Shown: positions 27,165 through 35,820, counted from the stretch's first letter. The stretch is DNA of 42,105 nt from an uncultured Lachnospiraceae bacterium (GCA_910580015.1 CAJTVT010000025.1:1-42105); one strand, 5' to 3'. Numbers and translations: made by a program. The notes: generated by a model not told the origin, from the letters alone.

Positions 27165-27210
27165 AAAAAACACTGCATATCTCCTCTTTTGATAGAGACA
27201 AGCAGTGTTT
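27165..27210 (-). terminator. Terminator built from a gltX remnant
   Basis: On the minus strand AAACACTGC (27210-27202) pairs with GCAGTGTTT (27176-27168), followed by TTT and TAT; inner TCTC/GAGA pairing helps. It would end the membrane-protein transcript. Its 5' arm and loop come from the gltX remnant. Confidence 0.75.
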
Positions 27211-27282
27211 GCCAAACATTATACTCTTTTTCCTTCTACAATCTTTGTCTTCAAAGATTCCAAATGTTTCTTATCGTAAAAA
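27178..27282 (-). pseudogene. gltX: Decayed internal fragment of gltX
   Basis: About 105 bases align with gltX residues 110-146 at roughly 80% nucleotide identity. Minus-strand reading gives DKKHLESLKTKIVEGK, matching DKERLESLKTEIVEGK in GltX. After a one-base shift it gives GKHCLSLSKEEI, matching DKHCLSLSKEEI. There is no start, and the flanks of gltX are missing. It directly abuts the 23-base repeat at 27283, whereas in intact gltX the two are about 374 bases apart. Confidence 0.88.
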
Positions 27283-29628
27283 CCAAAATTTACAAGCAAA
27301 AGCAATGATGGAAAGAATAACAATCAAAGATAATAGTTCCGCAACTCTCCACATAAATGGAGGAACATACTCCAACTCCAATATCCCTTCATATCCAGGA
27401 GCGAGAGATATTTGTATCCTTCCATTGTCTCCTGTCTCAATCAAATTTTCTACACCCGTTTCCATATCTTGTATATGATAATTATCATAATTTAAAACTG
27501 GCAATAGTATCTTCGCTTGTACACCTCCAGCATTTTTACAATTAATTCTTACTTTCCCATTCAGGCGCTGATAATCATTAATAATTGCATCTCCTTCTAC
27601 AATTTCACAATTTGCAACGTATAATGGCCCCTTTTGTGCAAACTCTGGTAAATATTCTCCCTTTCCAATTTTCATCGTCTGTTCCCTGGTACCAAAATGA
27701 AAAGCGCTCTCATCCACCGCATACGTATATTGCCAATAAAAAATTCCTGTGAATAGAATTTGACTACCAATTAGACATCCAATTCCAATTTTATATGCTT
27801 GAGACTTCATCTTTTTTAGTATTGATAAGGCCATTACAATCATGATCGCAAACAATATGGTAACAACCGATAAATAGCGCCAGCTAAATTGAACTACGCC
27901 AACAATTTTTGCAACCAAAACACCAAACATATTTTGTATATTATTATATGGTACACATTCCAGTGTCAGAACCAACGCCAACATTCCATATAGGAAGCTT
28001 ACTCTTAACAATTTATAGTGAGGATTCCCTTCCAATTTCCATACATTCCTTTTTAAACATATATAACTTGCAATGGCGATCCCCACAACATATGTGATCC
28101 CGATTGCCAACGGCATTTCGCCTGACATCCCTCCACGAACATTCAGACCGTTTCCATGTAAAAACAAACCAAACACTTGAACTGGATATAAACCTGTATT
28201 TTGTATTTTATTAATACGTTCACTCACATTAACTGGCATATGGAGCATAGAATCCAAAAACGGCAGTACAAACCATGCACTTATCCCCAATGCAACAACG
28301 GCCGCCTTCATCAATGCAAAGAATCTGTCCCAAACTAACGTTTTCTTTATATTGAACAGTACATACAAAAACAGAAACAACACAACCATCTCAACAGTTA
28401 AAATGTGGCAGTGTATAATCCCTGACATCGCCACAGAAAGGGGCAGCCAATCTCTCCATCCAGGCTTCTCTTTTCCATAAATACGCCACATCCCATAAAT
28501 CACAAGTGGAAGGAAACACATTGCCGTATATTCTCCCACTGCTGCTCGGACATAAACATTGATAAACCGGTACGACGAAAACACATATATGATAGTTCCA
28601 ACCAGTCCTAATTCTCTGCTATTTGTCATTTTGGAAAAAACAAAGTAACTAATCAGACAAGTGATCAAAGTAACAAGGAACAGATAAATCTGGTAGCATG
28701 TTCGAAGCGGCAGCATCAAATTATATAATATGGCTGGCAAATACAAAAAAATATCACAATAAAATAAAGAATTGGCATATCCATAGCCATTGAGCATATT
28801 TGACATAATGCGCACTGGAACCTGACGATGTTCCAATTCTTCCGCCACTGCCACAATCCTTTGCATATGAAAAGAAATATCATGACCCCTGAAAATAAAA
28901 TCTGCAAAGACTGGAAGACTGGCAATCAATGTGATCGCCATCAAAGCAAAAATCGCTTTTTTCCTGTGAATGGGCAACTCTATGCCCTTCGCTCCAAACA
29001 TAAGATATAAAAAATTAAATAAAGCTGCAACTAAAACAAATTTAACGATTCTGACAAAGCGGTATACAATCTGTTCCCTCAATACGACGCTTTCCACGGA
29101 AATAATCCCTTTCCCATGGTAAGTCATCTCCATCGCAAAGTCTTTTAATTGGGGAAAAGTATGAATCCACAATCTTCCATCCGCATTCTTATGTCCATCA
29201 TCCAAGACAATCTCATCCATACTTATCGCAGATGGGTTGCTGCTTGACACAAACGTAATTGTAGCGGTTGTATCTTTTAAACTATAAGAAGGATTATTGA
29301 CAGATTTTTCAGAAGAGTATTTAACAAATACTTTATATGCCCCTGGCAAAATATTGTAATTATCTGAGCGGAAAGTTTTGCTTTTTCTCTGATCTGTCAA
29401 ATTCTCCTGATAACCGAATTCCCCCTCTTCATTCTTTAATTGAACTTCCAAAACATTTCTTTCTAAAAATAAACCTATGATTAAAAATATTAAAACAATT
29501 ACTTGCAAACATATAAATAAAAAAAATACTTTATTCTTTTCAAAAAATGTTTTCGTCTTCATTAATTTATTATGCATTCCCTTATACAGACCTTTCCTGT
29601 CTTTTATCATAATTTTGTACCGTTCCAT
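27271..29628 (-). CDS. Large multi-spanning membrane protein, GT-C / YfhO-like
   Basis: This protein of about 785 residues has an N-terminal membrane anchor and an extracytoplasmic beta-rich domain of about 150 residues. About ten hydrophobic segments follow, then a soluble C-terminal domain and a last membrane segment. The layout and SLPVFADFIFRGHDISFHMQRI fit GT-C-fold glycosyltransferases using lipid-linked sugars, related to YfhO-like and 6-pyruvoyl-tetrahydropterin-synthase-related membrane proteins. It probably modifies a surface glycan or teichoic acid. The start is uncertain: ATG 29628 has AAAGGAG very close; 29577 or 29562 are possible. The last codons (ACKFWFLR) lie in the repeat and gltX scar, so the natural C-terminus may have been altered. 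Confidence 0.72.
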   Translation of the reverse strand: MERYKIMIKDRKGLYKGMHNKLMKTKTFFEKNKVFFLFICLQVIVLIFLIIGLFLERNVLEVQLKNEEGEFGYQENLTDQRKSKTFRSDNYNILPGAYKVFVKYSSEKSVNNPSYSLKDTTATITFVSSSNPSAISMDEIVLDDGHKNADGRLWIHTFPQLKDFAMEMTYHGKGIISVESVVLREQIVYRFVRIVKFVLVAALFNFLYLMFGAKGIELPIHRKKAIFALMAITLIASLPVFADFIFRGHDISFHMQRIVAVAEELEHRQVPVRIMSNMLNGYGYANSLFYCDIFLYLPAILYNLMLPLRTCYQIYLFLVTLITCLISYFVFSKMTNSRELGLVGTIIYVFSSYRFINVYVRAAVGEYTAMCFLPLVIYGMWRIYGKEKPGWRDWLPLSVAMSGIIHCHILTVEMVVLFLFLYVLFNIKKTLVWDRFFALMKAAVVALGISAWFVLPFLDSMLHMPVNVSERINKIQNTGLYPVQVFGLFLHGNGLNVRGGMSGEMPLAIGITYVVGIAIASYICLKRNVWKLEGNPHYKLLRVSFLYGMLALVLTLECVPYNNIQNMFGVLVAKIVGVVQFSWRYLSVVTILFAIMIVMALSILKKMKSQAYKIGIGCLIGSQILFTGIFYWQYTYAVDESAFHFGTREQTMKIGKGEYLPEFAQKGPLYVANCEIVEGDAIINDYQRLNGKVRINCKNAGGVQAKILLPVLNYDNYHIQDMETGVENLIETGDNGRIQISLAPGYEGILELEYVPPFMWRVAELLSLIVILSIIAFACKFWFLR
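27283..27305. repeat. 23-base exact direct repeat, copy 2
   Basis: Exact match to 17436-17458, here coding for the last residues of the large membrane protein and joined directly to the gltX remnant. Confidence 0.85.
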
Positions 29629-29691
29629 ACTCCTTTTGTTCTGCCTACACAAACGCTAAAAAATATGTATTTTGTCACCTTTCATCCTACG

Positions 29692-29910
29692 TTACGCTGA
29701 AATTACGGTGTTTTCTGTACGTTCAAAAACAAAATCTAATTTATATTCGGGGCAAATAATGGAACAAGTTTTCAACGCCTCATCCAAGGTAAATTCTGTC
29801 CTGCCGCTCATTTTGTTCTGAATCGTTTTTTCCGACACACCCAGAAATTCCGCATAAGCCTTCATCGTGATCTTTCTTTCCCTTAAAACCCTTGCCAAAT
29901 TCCCGTACAT
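29692..29910 (-). CDS. Small XRE-type helix-turn-helix regulator
   Basis: This 72-residue protein is almost entirely a Cro/CI-type helix-turn-helix: LARVLRERKITMKAYAEFLGVSEKTIQNKMSGRTEFTLDEA. It most likely binds DNA as a dimer. It is divergent from the XRE gene at 30071 and shares a 160-base control region with three related operator-like sequences. GGGGG lies six bases before the ATG. It may be a relic of a phage or element switch, or it may control the membrane protein gene downstream on the same strand. Confidence 0.85.
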   Translation of the reverse strand: MYGNLARVLRERKITMKAYAEFLGVSEKTIQNKMSGRTEFTLDEALKTCSIICPEYKLDFVFERTENTVISA

Positions 29911-29930
29911 GGTAATCCCCCTTTCATTTT

Positions 29931-30046
29931 TACCCTATAAGGTATCTTTTTTATTAATGATATACTTCACAGGGTTATATGTCAATATTTTTTTACCCTG
30001 TATCGGTATTTTATTTCTTTACAAAGTAAAATATTGATGATATGAT
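29931..30046. promoter_or_regulatory. Divergent promoters with three related operators
   Basis: Minus-strand promoter: TTGACA (29985-29980), 17 bases, TATCAT (29962-29957). Plus-strand promoter: TTTACA (30018-30023), 17 bases, TATGAT (30041-30046). Three sites share the core ACCCT: TACCCTATAAGGTA (29931-29944), its inverted form ACAGGGTTATA (29969-29979), inside the minus spacer, and TACCCTGTATCGGTA (29994-30008). The pattern suggests mutual control by the two XRE proteins. Confidence 0.65.
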
Positions 30047-30070
30047 AAATGAAAAAACAGAGGTATCACA

Positions 30071-30421
30071 ATGGACTTTTTAGACAGATTAGACAGTTTG
30101 ATGGATTCACGCGGAATCAACAAACACATTTTATCAAAAGAAAGTGGTATCCCATATACCACCATAGATGGATTTTATAAGAAAGGTTACGAAAACACAA
30201 AATTATCCACCATACGCAAACTTTGCAATTACTTCGGCGTTACGATGGATTATTTAGTAAGAGGAGAATATACAGATAAATCTTTTCTCTTATCCGATAT
30301 AGAAAAGAAAATCATAACTTCCTACCGAATGACGGACGAAATAGGAAAGGCTATTGTATTGCGTTCTCTTGGAATAGAGGAAGAGAATCAGAGAAAAGAG
30401 AAAAAACAACATGCAGGTTAG
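30071..30421 (+). CDS. XRE-family transcriptional regulator
   Basis: This 116-residue protein has an N-terminal helix-turn-helix (LDSLMDSRGINKHILSKESGIPYTTIDGFYKKG, read in parts) and the family's FGVTMDYLVRGE boundary at about 55-66, then a short helical C-terminus ending in a basic tail. It resembles CI-like regulators of phage and mobile elements. GAGG lies seven bases before the ATG. It is divergent from a smaller XRE gene, and no integrase or structural phage gene is nearby. The target is likely the shared operator region. Confidence 0.85.
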   Translation: MDFLDRLDSLMDSRGINKHILSKESGIPYTTIDGFYKKGYENTKLSTIRKLCNYFGVTMDYLVRGEYTDKSFLLSDIEKKIITSYRMTDEIGKAIVLRSLGIEEENQRKEKKQHAG

Positions 30422-30486
30422 AAAAAATAGAAATGTCATTCATCCCTCCATATGGAACAAATGATCCCTGCTAAATATACAAAAAT

Positions 30487-30588
30487 AAGAGGCTGTTGCA
30501 AAATAGCTGCTATATACAGGATATGGTTTCAGAACACAAGAAACTCATCCATATACTGTACATAAGCTGCATTTTGAAACAGCCTCTT
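30487..30588. mobile_element. MITE-like hairpin element, also a likely bidirectional terminator
   Basis: Two 40-base arms (30487-30526 and 30549-30588) are inverted copies with about 31 matches; the outer 18 bases match at 17. Ends read AAGAGGCTGTTGCAAAAT and its near complement, similar in style to insertion-sequence termini. GTTTC/GAAAC continues the stem toward the loop. No open frame is inside. T-rich sequence beyond each arm would let it terminate the XRE gene and the ABC permease. Confidence 0.55.
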
Positions 30589-30631
30589 TTTATCAAAATA
30601 CTTGATATCAATGAAATTTTAAAACTATTAT

Positions 30632-31396
30632 TTAATTTCCTCCTGTCAGCCCTCGTCTGCTTAAAATCCGTCGTTCGGCAACTGAAAAAATAAATTTGTC
30701 AATCACAATTCCAACCAGAACAATCACCAGCATTACAAGCATTACCTGATTGATATCTGCCAAGTCACGCCCCATAATCAAAGTCTGTCCCAGTCCTACG
30801 GAGGTGGTCATTACCTCACCAGCCATCAATGCACGCCATGCAAAGGACCATCCCTGTTTCATGCCAGTTACCAATTCCGGCAGGCAGGCAGGAAAAATCA
30901 CATAACGATAAAGCTGATTTTTATTGGCTCCAAGAGTCAATGCTGCCTTGGTATAGATTGGTTGTACATTCTTTATCGCATTGTCCACTGAGATAGCGAC
31001 ACTAAAGGCCGCACCCATTACCACCACAAACAAAATCGCTTTGGTGGATAGCCCAAACCATAAAATAGAAAAAGGCACCCAACAAACGCTGGGCAAGGTC
31101 TGAATTCCCAACACCAGTGGCTTTAAATTCTTTTGCAGATAATGAAAACGATGAATCAAGAGTCCAAGCAGCACCCCTACCACCAAGGCAATCACATAAC
31201 CACCAATTCCTCGAAGCAGAGAATTTGCAGTGGCTTCCAACAATTTTCCACCTTCGCAGAGATCCAGAAAACTTTCGGCTACTCCCATCGGAGATGGCAT
31301 GGCATAAGGCTTCCACCACTCAAATAACTCCACGCCGACCCAATAGCATCCCTGCCAAATAGCAATCAATAACACAAGAAATATTAGAAATCCCAT
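30632..31396 (-). CDS. ABC transporter permease, NitT/TauT (SsuC/TauC) type
   Basis: This 254-residue permease has about six hydrophobic segments. The cytoplasmic EAA loop, KAALTLGANKNQLYRYVIFPACLPELVTG in two parts, contacts the ATPase. Family members import nitrate, sulfonates, taurine or pyrimidine precursors. Its start codon shares one base with the stop of the ATPase gene (TAATG), so translation is coupled. Third gene of a three-gene importer operon under a LacI-type operator. Confidence 0.9.
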   Translation of the reverse strand: MGFLIFLVLLIAIWQGCYWVGVELFEWWKPYAMPSPMGVAESFLDLCEGGKLLEATANSLLRGIGGYVIALVVGVLLGLLIHRFHYLQKNLKPLVLGIQTLPSVCWVPFSILWFGLSTKAILFVVVMGAAFSVAISVDNAIKNVQPIYTKAALTLGANKNQLYRYVIFPACLPELVTGMKQGWSFAWRALMAGEVMTTSVGLGQTLIMGRDLADINQVMLVMLVIVLVGIVIDKFIFSVAERRILSRRGLTGGN

Positions 31397-32139
31397 TATA
31401 CTGCCTCCCCTCTAACCTCTTCCAGAATCTTATGGCGCAATTCCACAAACTCAGATGCATAGACATGTCTTGGCCGAGGTAACTCTACTGTAACAATTTC
31501 CGTCACTTTCCCAGTGGCAGGAGAGAGCACCACTACCCGATCCGCCAGGTAAACCGCTTCCTCCACGCTGTGAGTAATAAATAAAATCGTCTGTTTCGTC
31601 TCCATCCAAATCCGCTGCAGCTCCTCCCGCAACCGGTTAGAGGTCTGCTTGTCCAACGCAGAAAAAGGTTCATCCATCAAGAGTAACTTGGACTCCATGG
31701 TAAGAGATCTGGCCAAAGCTGTCCTCTGACGCATACCACCAGAGATCTGATGAATTGGGTAATCTCGATATTCCCAAAGATTCATCATTTCCAGATAATG
31801 TTTTGCCTTTTCTTCCTGTTGCTGTTTGGAAATCCCCGCCAATTTCATTCCAAATTTTACATTTTCGAAAACAGTCAGCCAGGGAAAGAGTCCATGTTCC
31901 TGAAACATCACTGTGCGGTCCGCACCTGGCTTTGTCACTTCCTTACCATCTAAAAGTACCTTTCCCTGTGTGGGCTGCTCTAATCCTGCCACCAGATTCA
32001 GCAAGGTACTCTTTCCGCATCCAGAAGCGCCGACAATGCAGACAAATTCTCCTGTTTTTATTTCCAAATCTATCTCATGTAAGGTATCTTTTTCACTATT
32101 ATCAAAACGCTTGCACAAGCCTTGCAATACCAAAGACAT
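31396..32139 (-). CDS. ABC transporter ATP-binding protein, NitT/TauT (SsuB/TauB) type
   Basis: This 247-residue ATPase powers the importer. It shows Walker A GASGCGKSTLL, Q-loop FQEHGLFPWLTV, signature ISGGMRQRTALARSL, Walker B LLLMDEPFSALD and the switch histidine in ITHSVEEAVYLAD. FQEHGLFPWLTVFENV is characteristic of the SsuB/TauB branch. The gene lies 39 bases after the binding protein and overlaps the permease by one base. Confidence 0.94.
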   Translation of the reverse strand: MSLVLQGLCKRFDNSEKDTLHEIDLEIKTGEFVCIVGASGCGKSTLLNLVAGLEQPTQGKVLLDGKEVTKPGADRTVMFQEHGLFPWLTVFENVKFGMKLAGISKQQQEEKAKHYLEMMNLWEYRDYPIHQISGGMRQRTALARSLTMESKLLLMDEPFSALDKQTSNRLREELQRIWMETKQTILFITHSVEEAVYLADRVVVLSPATGKVTEIVTVELPRPRHVYASEFVELRHKILEEVRGEAV

Positions 32140-32178
32140 TGTTTTCCTCCATTCTGACTATTTTAGCCAAATACATTT

Positions 32179-33159
32179 TTATTCTGCAAACAACGCTGCC
32201 TCATCTGGCAGTTCATCAATAAATCCCTGTTCTTGACTGATCTGAGCAAAATCCAACACAGATTCTTTATTCAATTCGGTAGTTACACCAATTCGTTCAA
32301 AAGATTCTGAGATAATATCCTCACCAAGAGCTTTTCCCGTAGCACTTTTTAATTCCTCATTGATAATGGAAAGGGCATTGTCTTTCTCTTCATTGATCGC
32401 TTTGGATGCTGCTTCATGTGCTGCCAAAAATTTCTCAACTACCTCTGGATTTTCCTCCATAAATTCTTTCCGCACCACTACCACCGCTACATTATATTTG
32501 CCTTCCATATAAAATTCGTCATAGTCTAGCAAAAGCTCCGCTCCATCTTTCAAAAGTGTGGCTCCCCAAGGTTCTGGCACAAGAGCTGCATCCACATCGC
32601 CTCGCTCCATCATATTTGCCACATCCGCATTTGCCACTGCGCTGACTGTCACTGTACCTCCCTCAGACACTGGCTTTAAGCCATTCTCTGACAGAAGCTT
32701 CAATAATGAGAGATGTTGTGTATTGCCAATCTGTGGAATCGCCACGGTCTTTCCATCCAAATCGTCTACGGTCTCGATCCCTGCCTCTGGACGCTTCACC
32801 AAGATTGCACCGCCTGTAGAAGAACCAGAAAGTATTACAACGTCTCCTTTACTCTTTACATTTGCACTGACTGCGGGAACTGGACCGATATATCCGATAT
32901 CAATATCACCAGAAAACAATGCTTCCACCTCCGCAGGTCCTGCATTAAATGCAGTCCATCTTACTTTCTTATCCGTTCCCAGACTATCCTCCAATGTCTT
33001 CTGAGATTTCATATAAAGGGCCTGTGGATGTGTCACATTATTAAAATACCCAATCGATACTTCTGAATCCTCGCCTTTGGCACCACAGCCTGTTATTCCC
33101 AATAAGGAAACTGCCGCCAATGCCACGATACAAAGTTTCTGTATTTTCTTTCTCATCAT
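32179..33159 (-). CDS. ABC transporter substrate-binding lipoprotein, NitT/TauT type
   Basis: This 326-residue lipoprotein has a signal peptide and lipobox (LLGITGC, lipid-modified cysteine near residue 25). The mature protein fits SsuA/TauA-type binding proteins: SIGYFNNVTHPQA, FNAGPAEVEALFSGDIDIGYIGP, VAIPQIGNTQHLSL and VPEPWGATL. It captures the substrate outside the cell. Likely ligands are sulfonates, nitrate-like anions or small heterocycles; sequence alone does not decide. AGGAGG lies about ten bases before the first of two ATGs. A LacI-type operator lies about 90 bases upstream. Confidence 0.9.
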   Translation of the reverse strand: MMRKKIQKLCIVALAAVSLLGITGCGAKGEDSEVSIGYFNNVTHPQALYMKSQKTLEDSLGTDKKVRWTAFNAGPAEVEALFSGDIDIGYIGPVPAVSANVKSKGDVVILSGSSTGGAILVKRPEAGIETVDDLDGKTVAIPQIGNTQHLSLLKLLSENGLKPVSEGGTVTVSAVANADVANMMERGDVDAALVPEPWGATLLKDGAELLLDYDEFYMEGKYNVAVVVVRKEFMEENPEVVEKFLAAHEAASKAINEEKDNALSIINEELKSATGKALGEDIISESFERIGVTTELNKESVLDFAQISQEQGFIDELPDEAALFAE

Positions 33160-33495
33160 AATCTATCTTCCTCCTGACCTCTGCCCGCCAGAGCATTTCT
33201 TATCTTTTATTAGTGTATCGAAAAACCTTGATCTATCATACCGTTGAATTTGCAAACGTTTTCACTTGCTTTTCTCTTAGGTCCATGATATATTTTTCTT
33301 ATATTATCATTTATCCCTGCCATTACTCTACGATTACCTAATAAAATTTACGCAAATTATTTGCAAACGTTTTCATTTTGTCATGCAACTGATTGTACTC
33401 TTGGAGTCTCTTTGTATCTAATTTTACGAAAAGATTCTGGCTTGCACAGAACTCAAAACATGACCCAAAAACATGACCCGAAAGGAGAAATCACC
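33160..33495. promoter_or_regulatory. Divergent control region with two identical LacI/cre-like operators
   Basis: TGCAAACGTTTTCA occurs exactly at 33251-33264 and 33362-33375, 111 bases apart, with the palindromic core AAACGTTT. On the other strand, TGAAAACGTTTGCA fits the CcpA cre consensus with one mismatch. The left site is nearer the ABC operon and the right one precedes the regulator, so autoregulation by the LacI protein is likely; CcpA is an alternative. -10-like TATATT sequences occur near 33300, but no clear promoter pair stands out. Confidence 0.7.
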
Positions 33496-34578
33496 TTGTC
33501 ACTAAAAAAAATTGCCAAACTTGCTGGTACATCTGTATCTACGGTATCTCGTGTACTAAATCAGCCTGGGCATACCTGCAATGAACCTGGACTTGCTGAA
33601 AAAATTTGGCAGATTGCGAAAGAGCTGAACTATCTGCCAAACGCCTCTGCCAGAACTCTTCGAATGGGTAGCAAAGGGGATTTGCCCCCTTTTACGGCAG
33701 ACATCTTTCTCACACGTTTTGAATCTATGGATACAGACCCTTTTTTTCAGGAGCTGTTCCAACATATCAAAGAAGAGCTTCTGTGTAGAAACTGCCTCCT
33801 TGGCGACCTACTGTACCCAGATAACTTTATGATGCCAATTACAGAAAATTCTATTCCTAGCATGGTTCCCTATAAGTCCTCTGAAAATATCCGAAAAGAG
33901 ACTTCTATTATCTCACCTGCTCTGATCTCTCGCAAAAATAACACAGGCCTGGTCATTCTTGGAAAGTGCCCAGAGTCCTTGATCCCTGCGCTGCGAAAGA
34001 GATATGCCTGTATTGTGGGGATCGATCGAAATCCTACAGATTACCTGTATGATGAGGTATTCTGTGACGGCGCCGTGGCTGCCATAAAAGCTGTGGAATA
34101 TTTATTCTCCCTGGGACATCGGCACATTGCTTATATCGGCGATTGTAACTTTGAATCTCGTTATATCGGTTATTACCAGGCTCTATTGGCTCATAAAATT
34201 CCACTCAATTATCAAAATATTTATCCCAGCAGACAGACACTAAAAGAAGGCTATGACATTATGTGTTCTATTCTCCACTCTGACTCTAACACAACCCTGC
34301 CCTCTGCTATTTTCTGCGCCAACGATACAACTGCTATCGGGGTACTGAAAGCTTTAAAACAGCATAAGAAAAGAGGCTACATGCCCTCTGTCATCTCTAT
34401 TGACAATATTGCAGCCTCCGAAAAAACCTCTCCCATGCTTACCACAATAAATATCCCCAAAAAAGAGATGGCCCATCTGGCATTGAACCTTCTTTTGGAC
34501 CGTAAAGAAAATGGACATACCGAAATTGTCCGATTGGAACTTCCATGCCATCTCATCGAACGGGAAAGCTGTACTTGA
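33496..34578 (+). CDS. LacI-family transcriptional regulator
   Basis: This 360-residue regulator has the LacI helix-turn-helix SLKKIAKLAGTSVSTVSRVLN at its N-terminus and a periplasmic-binding-like ligand domain (YLFSLGHRHIAYIGD, PSAIFCANDTTAIGVLKAL, MLTTINIP). Translation very likely starts at the TTG at 33496, eight bases after AAAGGAG, which gives the usual LacI N-terminus. The frame stays open back to 33361, but that part includes an operator and is not protein-like. Divergent from the NitT/TauT importer. LacI regulators usually sense sugars or nucleosides, which is at odds with a sulfonate importer. Confidence 0.92.
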   Translation: MSLKKIAKLAGTSVSTVSRVLNQPGHTCNEPGLAEKIWQIAKELNYLPNASARTLRMGSKGDLPPFTADIFLTRFESMDTDPFFQELFQHIKEELLCRNCLLGDLLYPDNFMMPITENSIPSMVPYKSSENIRKETSIISPALISRKNNTGLVILGKCPESLIPALRKRYACIVGIDRNPTDYLYDEVFCDGAVAAIKAVEYLFSLGHRHIAYIGDCNFESRYIGYYQALLAHKIPLNYQNIYPSRQTLKEGYDIMCSILHSDSNTTLPSAIFCANDTTAIGVLKALKQHKKRGYMPSVISIDNIAASEKTSPMLTTINIPKKEMAHLALNLLLDRKENGHTEIVRLELPCHLIERESCT

Positions 34579-34582
34579 AAAA

Positions 34583-34624
34583 GAACCTGCGCACCCGTTG
34601 TTTCAAACGTAATGCAGCAGGTTC
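34583..34624 (-). terminator. Terminator of the NatAB-like operon
   Basis: GAACCTGC (34583-34590) pairs with GCAGGTTC (34617-34624), with inner CGTT/AACG. On the minus strand the stem is followed by TTTTTC. There is no T-run on the plus side. Confidence 0.7.
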
Positions 34625-34641
34625 CATAGAAACTTTAGAAT

Positions 34642-35820
34642 TTATTTAGAGAACATAACCTTCTCGTTGTCAAACATCTTCGCCAGAACAAAAACTCCTA
34701 CTCCGGCATACATGATATTTGCCACCACTGTCACAGCAATATTTACTAAATCTGGCTCCATAGAAAAGATCCCGTTCATACTCTGTACGCTGTTATAAAG
34801 AGGGATTAAAAACCACACTGGCTCCGTCATACAAAGACTTTCTACCATGGAGGTAACGCCTAAAAGCATAGAGATTATCATAACTGGAGTCACCCATCCA
34901 GTCGCCTCTTTCACGTTCTTTGCAAAAGCGGAGATAATGGAAACCAAAGTGATAATCACCAGTACGGTTGACAAAATCACCAAAAGTGTAAGAACATAGT
35001 CTCCGATACTGTACACACTCGCATCCACACTCTCACCATCCCCCATCAATTTTGGAAGGGAAAGCATCGTGCCCAAAAAACTAGAAAGTCCGCTTAAAAT
35101 AGCAATCACACTCAAACTTACAATTTTACCAATGGCAAGATGGCTGCGCTTTACTGGAGTGACCAAAAGTGTTGCTATAGTTCCACGCTCCTTCTCGCCT
35201 GCAATCGATTCTGGCGCTACTGCCATACATCCGCTGAAAAGGAATATCATCAAAAGCATCGGTACCATCATGGAAAATACCTGCGCTGACATGTCTTCTT
35301 CCGTCGCCATGTCATAGGTCTCTTCGCCTGGATTGATATCAAATCGATTGGCAAGCGCAGATTCATAAACATCTAAAATTTCTCGCATCATCGTATAGGT
35401 AGACTGTGAATTGCTCTGGGTAGAATTATAATAAAGCTTAATCGCCGGAGCTGCTGTGTTATCGGCCACATCATAATCCGCCACCTGCGCATCAAAATCC
35501 TCTGGGAACACTGCCACAAGATCACAGTCTTCCTCTCCATTTTTTAGATCTTCCAGAGCCTGTTCCGTCTCATCTGGCGAAATCTCTGTATAACTTATGG
35601 GTGCTTGCATAGCTCTAATGCTCTCAGGCAAGTTTTCCACAGAAATCTTAGCGGTATAATCTTCTGCTGTTTCAAATTGAGACTGCAACCCGGTTCCCAT
35701 AAAGGAATACACAATATAAATCATCAATCCTGGCATCACCAATGTAGTCAATATCATTCTTCGATCGGTAAAGAAACGGGTAAATTCTTTTTTCATCACC
35801 GTTAAAATACTATTTTTCAT
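34642..35820 (-). CDS. ABC-2 type exporter permease, NatB-like
   Basis: This permease of about 392 residues has one N-terminal hydrophobic segment, a large extracytoplasmic loop of about 150 residues, and five or six C-terminal segments. The sequence AVAPESIAGEKERGTIATLLVTPVKR is diagnostic for the NatB/YhgE-like ABC-2 group that exports sodium, drugs or lipids. The ATG at 35820 has AGGTGA upstream and overlaps the ATPase gene by 11 bases. A longer frame to 35853 reads through the ATPase end. Partner of the ATPase at 35810-36592. Confidence 0.88.
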   Translation of the reverse strand: MKNSILTVMKKEFTRFFTDRRMILTTLVMPGLMIYIVYSFMGTGLQSQFETAEDYTAKISVENLPESIRAMQAPISYTEISPDETEQALEDLKNGEEDCDLVAVFPEDFDAQVADYDVADNTAAPAIKLYYNSTQSNSQSTYTMMREILDVYESALANRFDINPGEETYDMATEEDMSAQVFSMMVPMLLMIFLFSGCMAVAPESIAGEKERGTIATLLVTPVKRSHLAIGKIVSLSVIAILSGLSSFLGTMLSLPKLMGDGESVDASVYSIGDYVLTLLVILSTVLVIITLVSIISAFAKNVKEATGWVTPVMIISMLLGVTSMVESLCMTEPVWFLIPLYNSVQSMNGIFSMEPDLVNIAVTVVANIMYAGVGVFVLAKMFDNEKVMFSK

